From a virus, in IMG/VR virus record IMGVR_UViG_3300009684_000138, positions 1 to 27,943 of that record: a stretch of 27,943 bases of DNA, one strand, 5' to 3'. The notes below the pieces were generated by a model. The model did not search any database. It had not been told where the DNA came from and worked only from the letters and a program-made list of their open reading frames with translations. A program made the translations under genes and the position numbers. How positions within the stretch are numbered: the first letter of the stretch is position 1; every line of letters begins with the position of its first letter. This document shows positions 1-4,007 of the stretch, piece after piece.

Positions 1-9
1 CCTTGGTAT

Positions 10-24
10 CATTGGGTATTTTGT
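10..24 (+). repeat. 15-bp direct repeat shared with the promoter at 3412
   Basis: The 15 bases at 10-24 recur exactly at 3416-3430, inside the spacer of a consensus promoter. Here the flanking hexamers are poor: GTATCA at the -35 position and TATAGC or TAGCGT near the -10. This may be a decayed or weak promoter copy ahead of the tRNA cluster. The exact repeat is seen; promoter activity is a guess. Confidence 0.4.
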
Positions 25-46
25 TTATAGCGTATTTTAAAAGTTT

Positions 47-122
47 GCTACCTTAGCTCAGTTGGTAGAGCAATGAACTAGTAATTCATAGGCCGTCAGT
101 TCGAATCCGACAGGTAGCACCA
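47..122 (+). tRNA. tRNA-Thr (anticodon AGT)
   Basis: Full cloverleaf: acceptor 47-53 pairs with 112-118, D arm 56-71, anticodon stem 73-77/85-89, T arm 95-111 with one A.C mismatch, and encoded CCA at 120-122. The seven-base loop 78-84 places the anticodon AGT at 80-82, reading ACU. G1-C72 and C2-G71 agree with known threonine identity elements in E. coli. An A at the wobble position is unusual, since bacteria normally use A34 (as inosine) only in tRNA-Arg(ACG) and sometimes tRNA-Leu. Confidence 0.9.
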
Positions 123-197
123 TCCTAACTTAGTGTTGTTGGTCAGCACGGCTGATTGTGGATCAGCAAGACTAGGTTCGAATCCTAGAGTTAGGAC
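123..197 (+). tRNA. tRNA-His (anticodon GTG)
   Basis: Directly abuts the CCA of the preceding tRNA. Acceptor 123-129 pairs with 190-196. The anticodon stem GCTGA/TCAGC encloses a loop with GTG at 158-160. C197 sits at the discriminator position, as expected for His. No G(-1) is encoded (base 122 is A, the last base of the upstream CCA), and a full CCA is not encoded, so both ends would need processing and addition enzymes. Confidence 0.9.
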
Positions 198-214
198 CAT
201 TTTGGAGAATGATT

Positions 215-436
215 ATGTTACTAGATGTTGAGTTTGTTAAAGTTCCAAAAGACTTTCAACAGGTGGGTAAGGAGCTTGCTGCTATTATGATTGATGTTGG
301 TTTTGCCAAGTCAAAGACTGAGGCTAGGAACCACATCAAGGGTGGTGCAATTAAGATCAACGATCAAAAAGTTGTTGATCCTTTTGCCAGACTGTGTCGT
401 GAAGATAATAAATACTATCTAGTCGAGTATGAATGA
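215..436 (+). CDS. free-standing S4 RNA-binding domain protein (TyrRS C-terminal type)
   Basis: A 73-residue protein that is essentially one S4 domain. The core is the pattern SKTEARNHIKGGAIKIN followed by KVVDP, as in the C-terminal tRNA-binding domain of bacterial tyrosyl-tRNA synthetases; the catalytic domain is absent. The S4 fold binds structured RNA, often tRNA or rRNA. ATG 215 is chosen because GGAG at 204-207 lies seven bases upstream, whereas ATG 209 is too close. It sits between tRNA-His and tRNA-Tyr and ends eight bases before tRNA-Tyr. A role in binding or chaperoning the phage tRNAs, or in altering host TyrRS activity, is inference. It could also be a general RNA-binding protein. 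Confidence 0.75.
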   Translation: MLLDVEFVKVPKDFQQVGKELAAIMIDVGFAKSKTEARNHIKGGAIKINDQKVVDPFARLCREDNKYYLVEYE

Positions 437-443
437 AACTTTT

Positions 444-526
444 GGGTAGACGGCGAAGTTGGAGAGTCGCGGGGGACTGTAAATCCTCTTCTTAAAGATG
501 AGTTGGTTCGAATCCATCTCTACCCA
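444..526 (+). tRNA. tRNA-Tyr (anticodon GTA)
   Basis: Acceptor 444-450 pairs perfectly with 519-525 and A526 is the discriminator. The anticodon loop CTGTAAA holds GTA at 479-481. A long variable arm of about 13 bases makes it class II, as expected for bacterial tRNA-Tyr. The T arm has the standard TTCGAAT loop. CCA is not fully encoded (ACAT follows). Confidence 0.92.
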
Positions 527-534
527 CATAAGCG

Positions 535-585
535 CCTCAGTTGTATAAATAGCAATGTCAATAAGACTGCTTATACAACTGAGGG
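535..585 (+). promoter_or_regulatory. late promoter inside an RBS-hiding hairpin (homing endonuclease leader)
   Basis: A perfect 14-bp inverted repeat (535-548 with 571-584, loop 22 nt) contains the exact T4-type late promoter TATAAATA at 544-551 across its 5' arm. The 3' arm ends in GAGGG (581-585), the ribosome binding site of the gene starting at TTG 593. Read-through RNA from the tRNA operon would fold and hide the RBS. RNA started at about 557 from the late promoter lacks the 5' arm and leaves the RBS open. This is the arrangement known for T4 I-TevI. The layout is seen; its function is inferred. Confidence 0.75.
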
Positions 586-592
586 TCAGCGT

Positions 593-1234
593 TTGCTTTA
601 TACAATTTATAAGATAACAAATAAAATAAATCAAAAATATTATATCGGAATGCATCAAACCAAAAATCTTGATGATGGTTATATGGGTTCTGGTAAGCTT
701 ATTAAAGCTGCTATTCAGAAATATGGATTTGAGAATTTTGTAAAAGAAATTCTATATGTTTTTAATAATGAAAAAGATATGAAAACCAAAGAAAAAGAAC
801 TTGTTGTTTTGAATGAAATGAGTTATAATCTTTGTGAAGGTGGGCGTGGTGGATTTAGTTTTATCAATAAAAATTCACTTAATTATAAATTTACAAAAGA
901 AGAATCGAAAAAAGCAACTACAGAGCGTTTATTTAATCCAGATAAAAAAGAAAAATGGTTAAGAGCCTATTATAATTCAATAAAAACGCCTGAACATAAA
1001 GCGAAAATGAAATTTGTATCTCGATGGATGATTGGCGATAATAACCCATCTAAAAGACAAGATGTGAAAGATAAAATTAGTAAAGCTAAAAAAGGAAAAT
1101 CATCTGGTGTTGGAGTAAAAAATTCTCAATATGGTACTTGTTGGGTAACGAACGGTCAAGAAAATAAAAAAATTAAAAAAGAAGAGCTTGACAACTTCAT
1201 TGAATTAGGTTATTATAAGGGTAGGATATTATAA
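593..1234 (+). CDS. GIY-YIG homing endonuclease
   Basis: A 213-residue protein. Residues 3-19 hold the GIY-YIG core in variant form (TIY, then YYIG), followed by the DDGYMGSGK stretch typical of phage endonucleases of this family. The C-terminal half has a NUMOD3-like DNA-binding segment (NPSKRQDVKDKISKAKKGKS) and a closing WVTNG...GYYKGR motif, also seen in phage homing endonucleases. The start is taken as TTG 593 because GAGGG at 581-585 is seven bases upstream and the GIY motif should lie near the N terminus; the open frame extending back to 503 overlaps tRNA-Tyr. It is Lys/Asn-rich and very AT-rich relative to its neighbours. It probably cuts intronless or allelic phage DNA to spread itself within the tRNA cluster. 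Confidence 0.85.
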   Translation: MLYTIYKITNKINQKYYIGMHQTKNLDDGYMGSGKLIKAAIQKYGFENFVKEILYVFNNEKDMKTKEKELVVLNEMSYNLCEGGRGGFSFINKNSLNYKFTKEESKKATTERLFNPDKKEKWLRAYYNSIKTPEHKAKMKFVSRWMIGDNNPSKRQDVKDKISKAKKGKSSGVGVKNSQYGTCWVTNGQENKKIKKEELDNFIELGYYKGRIL

Positions 1235-1239
1235 AATAT

Positions 1240-1340
1240 GGACTTGATGCTTTGGAGTTCGATTCTCCTTTATCACTGGAGCGTGAGAGTTGTGGTAACG
1301 GGGCAGTACACCCCACCAAGTTCGATTCTTGGCAAGTCCA
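1240..1340 (+). ncRNA. 101-nt tRNA-like element of unknown type
   Basis: The ends pair as a perfect 7-bp acceptor (GGACTTG 1240-1246 with 1333-1339), and a normal T arm (CCAAG-TTCGATT-CTTGG, 1316-1332) precedes the 3' strand. The interior does not fold as a tRNA. A second T-arm-like hairpin (GGAG-TTCGATT-CTCC, 1254-1268) sits where the D arm should be. The only anticodon-like hairpin (GGGG-CAGTACA-CCCC, 1305-1319 region) lacks U33 and leaves almost no variable loop. It is about 28 nt longer than a standard class I tRNA, and its 3' end is ACTA, not ACCA. It could be a rearranged pseudo-tRNA, a tRNA mimic, or a tRNA with an internal duplication. Confidence 0.45.
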
Positions 1341-1369
1341 CTAAGTTTGCAAGAGGAACTACTCAATAA

Positions 1370-1446
1370 GCCTGTTGGGCGGTATTGGCTATCGCACAGT
1401 CCTCATAAGACTGCTAAAGTTGGTTCGATGCCAACAACAGGCACCA
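1370..1446 (+). tRNA. tRNA-Met or tRNA-Ile2 (anticodon CAT)
   Basis: Acceptor GCCTGTT 1370-1376 pairs with AACAGGC 1436-1442. D arm GCGG/TCGC, anticodon stem CAGTC/GACTG with CAT at 1404-1406, T arm GTTGG/CCAAC, encoded CCA at 1444-1446. The paired 1-72 end and lack of three G-C pairs in the anticodon stem argue against an initiator tRNA. CAT could be elongator Met, or Ile2 reading AUA after lysidine modification, which is common in AT-rich phages; sequence alone does not decide. Confidence 0.9.
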
Positions 1447-1461
1447 GATAAAGGATATATA

Positions 1462-1947
1462 ATGAGAAACATTTTTGTAATTTCTGATACTCATTTTGGT
1501 CACGCTAATATCATAAAATATTGTGATAGACCTTTTGCGACTCTTTTTGAGATGGATGAAAAAATCATTGAAAATTGGAATTCAGTTGTAAAGACCGAAG
1601 ATATCGTGTATCATCTAGGTGATGTTTATTTTGGAAAAAATAATCCTTCTAATTTCGCCAATCGTTTGAATGGACGTAAACGACTGGTTCTTGGAAACCA
1701 TGATAATGGTAAAGATGAAATTCTTCATACTATGTTTGAAAAAATTATGGTGTGGAGAATGTTTCCTGATTTTGGTTTGCTTTTAACTCATGTTCCTGTC
1801 CATCATGGATCGCTTGAGAATAAAGTTTCCAAGAATGTTCATGGTCATATTCATGACAAAGTTATTGATGATGATAGGTACATCAATGTTTCTGTAGAGC
1901 AGATCAATTATACACCCATTAATATCGAATCTATTAGGGTTAAATAA
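1462..1947 (+). CDS. calcineurin-like metallophosphoesterase
   Basis: A 161-residue phosphoesterase with the full metal-binding series: SDTHFGH (D9, H11), LGDVYFG, GNHDNG, THVPVHH and HGHIHD. This compact type is common in tailed phages, where the substrate (phosphodiester, nucleotide or phosphoprotein) is usually unknown. The start is ATG 1462, with AGGA at 1452-1455; the longer open frame would run back through tRNA-Met. It lies between tRNA-Met and tRNA-Pro, so it is transcribed with the tRNA cluster. It is distinct from the LpxH-like enzyme at 24130, which is longer and belongs to another branch of the superfamily. A role in RNA or nucleotide metabolism is possible but not shown. Confidence 0.82.
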   Translation: MRNIFVISDTHFGHANIIKYCDRPFATLFEMDEKIIENWNSVVKTEDIVYHLGDVYFGKNNPSNFANRLNGRKRLVLGNHDNGKDEILHTMFEKIMVWRMFPDFGLLLTHVPVHHGSLENKVSKNVHGHIHDKVIDDDRYINVSVEQINYTPINIESIRVK

Positions 1948-1952
1948 AATAA

Positions 1953-2031
1953 CAGCCAGTAGGGGAGTTTGGTCGTCCCCGCAACCCTTGGAAGGTTGAG
2001 ATCGAAGGTTCAAATCCTTCTTGGCTGACCA
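1953..2031 (+). tRNA. tRNA-Pro (anticodon TGG)
   Basis: Acceptor CAGCCAG pairs with TTGGCTG (last pair G.T). The C1-G72 pair is a known proline identity feature. The GC-rich D arm uses GGGG/CCCC. Anticodon stem CAACC/GGTTG encloses TGG at 1989-1991. T arm GAAGG/CCTTC with loop TTCAAAT; CCA encoded at 2029-2031. Confidence 0.93.
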
Positions 2032-2037
2032 ATTAAT

Positions 2038-2113
2038 GCCGACTTGGTGAAGGTGGTACTCACGCTAGTTTGAAGAACTAGAGAACCCTGATCGTAACGG
2101 GGAGTCGGCACCA
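2038..2113 (+). tRNA. tRNA-Phe (anticodon GAA)
   Basis: Acceptor GCCGACT (2038-2044) pairs with AGTCGGC (2103-2109). Anticodon stem CTAGT/ACTAG with loop TTGAAGA giving GAA. CCA encoded at 2111-2113. The T loop reads ATCGTAA, so the normally invariant T54 is A; the T stem has one T.G pair. Confidence 0.9.
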
Positions 2114-2115
2114 TA

Positions 2116-2147
2116 TATAAATACTTCTACAGTAATTGTAGAGGTAT
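2116..2147 (+). promoter_or_regulatory. late promoter plus RBS-hiding hairpin before the HNH gene
   Basis: An exact late promoter TATAAATA (2116-2123) directly follows tRNA-Phe. A stem of about 9-11 bp (from 2121-2131 with 2137-2147, loop of 5, one G.T pair) places AGAGG (2140-2144), the RBS of the gene at 2152, in its 3' arm. The 5' arm starts within the promoter, so late transcripts starting near 2129 lack most of it while read-through transcripts carry it all. The logic is the same as at 535-585. Confidence 0.65.
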
Positions 2148-2151
2148 TACT

Positions 2152-2559
2152 ATGCCAAAAGGCGTTTATCCTAGAAAGAAAAAAAAACTATATCTCGAAT
2201 CAGTTCGGGATTCTCAAGTTGGCCATGGTATGGAAAGATCACCACATTGGCCAACTGTTCAACATGCACATTTAAAACTTGAGCCAACCTGTGCTGCATG
2301 TAATGGTGAATTGAATTTAAATGTCCATCACAAAAAACCATTCCATCTATTTCCAGAATTAGAATTAGAACCTACCAATCTCATTACTCTTTGTATGGAC
2401 GGTGATAAAGATTGTCACATTAAGCTAGGACATGGCGGTGATTTCAAAGCCTACAATCCAAATGTTATGGAAGATGTTGCAACTGTTAAATCTAATTTCA
2501 GTATGGAACTACTGACAGAAACAGCCGTTAAAGCGAAAAAAACTAGGCTTTTAACTTAA
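2152..2559 (+). CDS. HNH endonuclease
   Basis: A 135-residue HNH nuclease. A zinc pair CAAC (about residue 47) precedes the core VHHKKPFHLFPELELEPTNL, with NLITLC and then a CH pair; the C-terminal motif GHGGDFKAYNPNV is typical of a phage HNH family. Such enzymes nick or cut DNA using one metal ion in the beta-beta-alpha fold. It is free-standing between tRNA-Phe and tRNA-Ser with its own late promoter and hairpin leader, which fits a homing endonuclease in the tRNA cluster. A role in packaging or recombination is possible but less likely in this position. Confidence 0.85.
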   Translation: MPKGVYPRKKKKLYLESVRDSQVGHGMERSPHWPTVQHAHLKLEPTCAACNGELNLNVHHKKPFHLFPELELEPTNLITLCMDGDKDCHIKLGHGGDFKAYNPNVMEDVATVKSNFSMELLTETAVKAKKTRLLT

Positions 2560-2564
2560 TAATA

Positions 2565-2654
2565 GGAGAGTTGGCCGAGAGGTTTAAGGCACACGTTTGC
2601 TAAATGTGCGAAGGCGAAAGTTTTCCGTGGGTTCGAATCCCACACTCTCCGCCA
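2565..2654 (+). tRNA. tRNA-Ser (anticodon GCT)
   Basis: Class II tRNA. Acceptor GGAGAGT (2565-2571) pairs with ACTCTCC (2644-2650), discriminator G2651, CCA 2652-2654. Anticodon stem CACGT/ATGTG encloses TTGCTAA with GCT at 2599-2601. The long variable arm closes with GGCGAAAGTTTTCC. It is very similar to the tRNA-Ser at 2794, so the two are probable duplicates that diverged in anticodon. Confidence 0.93.
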
Positions 2655-2662
2655 TATAAATA
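2655..2662 (+). promoter_or_regulatory. late promoter TATAAATA before tRNA-Trp
   Basis: Exact late-promoter octamer beginning at the base after the CCA of tRNA-Ser. A start site about six bases downstream would give a transcript beginning just before tRNA-Trp (2673). It could supply tRNA-Trp and the tRNAs after it late in infection. Chance occurrence in AT-rich sequence cannot be excluded. Confidence 0.55.
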
Positions 2663-2672
2663 AAAAAAATAC

Positions 2673-2746
2673 ATCAGTGAAGTGTTACGGTAGCACATCG
2701 GTCTCCAAAACCGAGAGCGTAGGTTCAACTCCTACCACTGATGCCA
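2673..2746 (+). tRNA. tRNA-Trp (anticodon CCA)
   Basis: Acceptor ATCAGTG (2673-2679) pairs with CACTGAT (2736-2742). G2743 is the discriminator, as in bacterial Trp tRNAs, and CCA is at 2744-2746. Anticodon stem TCGGT/ACCGA with loop CTCCAAA gives CCA at 2705-2707. T arm GTAGG/CCTAC. Confidence 0.93.
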
Positions 2747-2755
2747 AAATAAATC

Positions 2756-2784
2756 TTGACAAAATTATCAAGATTAGGTAGAGT
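2756..2784 (+). promoter_or_regulatory. sigma70-type promoter before tRNA-Ser(TGA)
   Basis: TTGACA at 2756-2761 and TAGAGT at 2779-2784, spacing 17. The -35 is perfect and the -10 matches 4 of 6. It would start transcription at or just ahead of tRNA-Ser(TGA) at 2794. It shares the TTGACA box with the promoters at 3412 and 22359. Confidence 0.6.
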
Positions 2785-2793
2785 TAAATTATT

Positions 2794-2883
2794 GGAAGTG
2801 TGACCGAGTGGTTTAAGGTTCTGGTCTTGAAAACCAGCGAAGGCGAAAGTCTTCCGTGAGTTCGAATCTCACCGCTTCCTCCA
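2794..2883 (+). tRNA. tRNA-Ser (anticodon TGA)
   Basis: Class II. Acceptor GGAAGTG (2794-2800) pairs with CGCTTCC (2873-2879) with one T.G pair. Anticodon stem CTGGT/ACCAG with loop CTTGAAA gives TGA at 2828-2830. CCA encoded at 2881-2883. The discriminator is T rather than the G usual for serine. The variable arm is nearly identical to that of the tRNA-Ser at 2565. Confidence 0.92.
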
Positions 2884-2888
2884 TAACA

Positions 2889-3007
2889 TGCCCTTTAGCG
2901 TTGAAACAGACTAGGGTGATAGTGAATGATTCTCTCCTATCTGGCCAGATTAATGGGAGACGCTTAAATAACTATCCGTTGCCAAGCTACGATAGTGCTT
3001 GGAGCTA
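2889..3007 (+). other. gene-free structured stretch inside the tRNA cluster (possible RNA)
   Basis: About 120 bases with neither a tRNA nor a plausible gene, but with several strong pairings. TCTCCT/GGGAGA (2933-2938 with 2955-2960) encloses the 12-base palindrome ATCTGGCCAGAT (2939-2950). AGCGT/ACGCT (2897-2901 with 2960-2964) can enclose both. Two interleaved 6-bp pairings follow: ACTATC/GATAGT (2971-2976 with 2991-2996) and CCAAGC/GCTTGG (2982-2987 with 2997-3002). They overlap in the pseudoknot pattern or represent alternative hairpins. It may be a structured RNA processed from the tRNA transcript or remains of lost tRNA genes. Confidence 0.35.
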
Positions 3008-3011
3008 TTAT

Positions 3012-3087
3012 GCGACGTTCTTCTAACGGCTAGGAATCCAGATTTTCACTCTGTACAATATCGGTTCGAATCCGATACGTCGCACCA
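3012..3087 (+). tRNA. tRNA-Glu (anticodon TTC)
   Basis: Acceptor GCGACGT (3012-3018) pairs with ACGTCGC (3077-3083), A3084 discriminator, CCA 3085-3087. The D-arm sequence TCTAACGGCTAGGA is of the tRNA-Glu type. The anticodon loop TTTTCAC holds TTC at 3045-3047; only four of five anticodon-stem pairs form. T arm ATCGG/CCGAT. Confidence 0.9.
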
Positions 3088-3105
3088 TTATAGGAAAGGA
3101 AATTT

Positions 3106-3330
3106 ATGGCTGACATTTTAAATTTTCCAGATAGACAAAAACCTATCAATAATGTACCAGTTATTGTGCATAACATTAAAAATCGAAAAGAATATTTAAT
3201 GATGTGTAAAGAAATTTTGACCGAAGAAGATTATTTTGATGTTTGCCGTGGAATTCTTGATGATGAGTATTATGAAATACTAGATGAACCATTAAAAAAA
3301 ATTGTGAGTGTTTATTTCACTCACATATAG
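3106..3330 (+). CDS. small conserved phage protein, function unknown
   Basis: A 74-residue acidic protein. The central stretch (residues 26-66) MMCKEILTEEDYFDVCRGIL followed by DDEYYEILDEPLKKIVSVYF resembles small proteins I recall from T4-like cyanophages and related phages; no function is known to me. No signal peptide or membrane segment is visible. AGGAAAGGAAATTT before ATG 3106 gives a strong RBS. Its stop codon TAG (3328-3330) lies within the first bases of tRNA-Ile, so RNA processing of the tRNA would cut the mRNA at its stop codon. Confidence 0.65.
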   Translation: MADILNFPDRQKPINNVPVIVHNIKNRKEYLMMCKEILTEEDYFDVCRGILDDEYYEILDEPLKKIVSVYFTHI

Positions 3331-3403
3331 TCGTTTAGCTCAGAGGTAGAGCACTGTCCTGATAAGACAGGGGTGGAAGGATCGTTACCTTCAACGACTA
3401 CCA
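3329..3403 (+). tRNA. tRNA-Ile (anticodon GAT)
   Basis: Acceptor AGTCGTT (3329-3335) pairs with AACGACT (3393-3399), A3400, CCA 3401-3403. Anticodon stem CTGTC/GACAG with loop CTGATAA gives GAT at 3361-3363. The T stem GAAGG/CCTTC carries loop ATCGTTA, again with A in place of T54, as in tRNA-Phe at 2038. The first two bases are also the last two bases of the upstream gene's stop codon. Confidence 0.92.
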
Positions 3404-3411
3404 AATATCGC

Positions 3412-3439
3412 TTGACATTGGGTATTTTGTATATATAAT
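3412..3439 (+). promoter_or_regulatory. consensus early promoter (TTGACA-N16-TATAAT)
   Basis: Perfect -35 TTGACA (3412-3417) and perfect -10 TATAAT (3434-3439), spacing 16. The start would be near 3446, giving a short leader of about 25 bases before the gene at 3470. The same hexamers and spacing recur at 22359. The spacer carries the 15-bp repeat found at 10-24. It likely uses the host housekeeping sigma factor early in infection. Confidence 0.85.
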
Positions 3440-3469
3440 GTACTGATGAATACATCAATGGAGGTTAAT

Positions 3470-3670
3470 ATGTCTGGTTATCGTTTTATCGTTCAATACG
3501 ATATTAAGCATGTAAAGAAGACTTCTGCTCTGTATGGTCTTCTAACGACACAAACTGTCAAGTTTCCCTCATTGCAATCTGCAATGTCTTTTGTTCGTGA
3601 TATGAAGGGAAAGAAGACAACTAAGTTTGAAGTTATCGGGATGCCCATCATTGAAAGGATTGCGTCATGA
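3470..3670 (+). CDS. small early protein, function unknown
   Basis: A 66-residue basic protein. I do not recognise a family. It has no membrane segment; a mixed helix/strand composition with QYDIKHVKK near the start and IGMPIIERIAS at the end. ATG 3470 is chosen because GGAGG (3460-3464) lies five bases upstream; an in-frame ATG at 3446 has no RBS and would coincide with the expected transcription start. It is the first gene behind a consensus promoter and overlaps the next gene by four bases, so it is likely expressed immediately after infection, as is typical of host-takeover genes. That role is inference. Confidence 0.65.
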   Translation: MSGYRFIVQYDIKHVKKTSALYGLLTTQTVKFPSLQSAMSFVRDMKGKKTTKFEVIGMPIIERIAS

Positions 3671-3924
3671 TTAAGCGTATTGTATTGTCGATTATATTGT
3701 TTCTTGCTTTTCTTGGACCTGTAATAGCTCAACATCATCATCGCCATGCTCCACAACAACACCGTAATTCCGGTGGTTTTGGTACTGCACTTGGTCTTAG
3801 TCTTTTGGGGCTTGGTGTGGCTGGCGCATATTATTATAACCATCAACTTCCCCCAACATGTTGGAAAGAAATAGTTGGTTATGACCGTTATGGTCGGGAG
3901 ATGTGGGAAGTGACATGTCGTTGA
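3667..3924 (+). CDS. small exported His-rich protein
   Basis: An 85-residue protein translationally coupled (ATGA overlap) to the gene before it. Residues 1-21 form a signal peptide (basic MIKR, hydrophobic core, VIA cleavage site). A His-rich stretch HHHRHAPQQH follows, then a Gly/Leu/Ala hydrophobic segment (about 38-55) that may be a second membrane span, and a C-terminal part with two cysteines (TCWKE and VTCR) that could form a periplasmic disulfide. No family recognised. Early expression of an envelope protein suggests superinfection exclusion or envelope modification, in the manner of T4 Imm/Sp, but there is no sequence evidence for that link. Confidence 0.65.
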   Translation: MIKRIVLSIILFLAFLGPVIAQHHHRHAPQQHRNSGGFGTALGLSLLGLGVAGAYYYNHQLPPTCWKEIVGYDRYGREMWEVTCR

Positions 3925-3931
3925 ATCTTAT

Positions 3932-4006
3932 TCAAGAATAGTTTAATGGTAGAACGACAGACTTTGAATCTGTTAAGTCTAGGTTCGAATCCTAGTTCTT
4001 GATCCA
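3932..4006 (+). tRNA. tRNA-Gln (anticodon TTG)
   Basis: Acceptor TCAAGAA (3932-3938) pairs with TTCTTGA (3996-4002), discriminator T4003, CCA 4004-4006. The anticodon stem ACAGA/TCTGT encloses CTTTGAA with TTG at 3964-3966. T arm CTAGG/CCTAG. Last tRNA of the cluster, followed at once by a terminator. Confidence 0.93.
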
Positions 4007-4007
4007 A

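Noticed and set aside
503-592. N-terminal extension of the GIY-YIG gene from ATG 503
   Set aside because: It would run through the 3' half of tRNA-Tyr and the hairpin leader; TTG 593 has a good RBS and places the GIY motif at the N terminus.
1240-1340. tmRNA gene
   Set aside because: The 5' end resembles tmRNA, but there is no tag reading frame, no G.U in the acceptor for alanylation, and the length is only about 100 bases.
1375-1461. Upstream extension of the metallophosphoesterase frame
   Set aside because: It is tRNA-Met read as protein; the enzyme's first strand begins at ATG 1462.
2971-3002. Classical H-type pseudoknot
   Set aside because: The two stems interleave, but no bases are left for the loop that must cross the first stem, so alternative hairpins are as likely.
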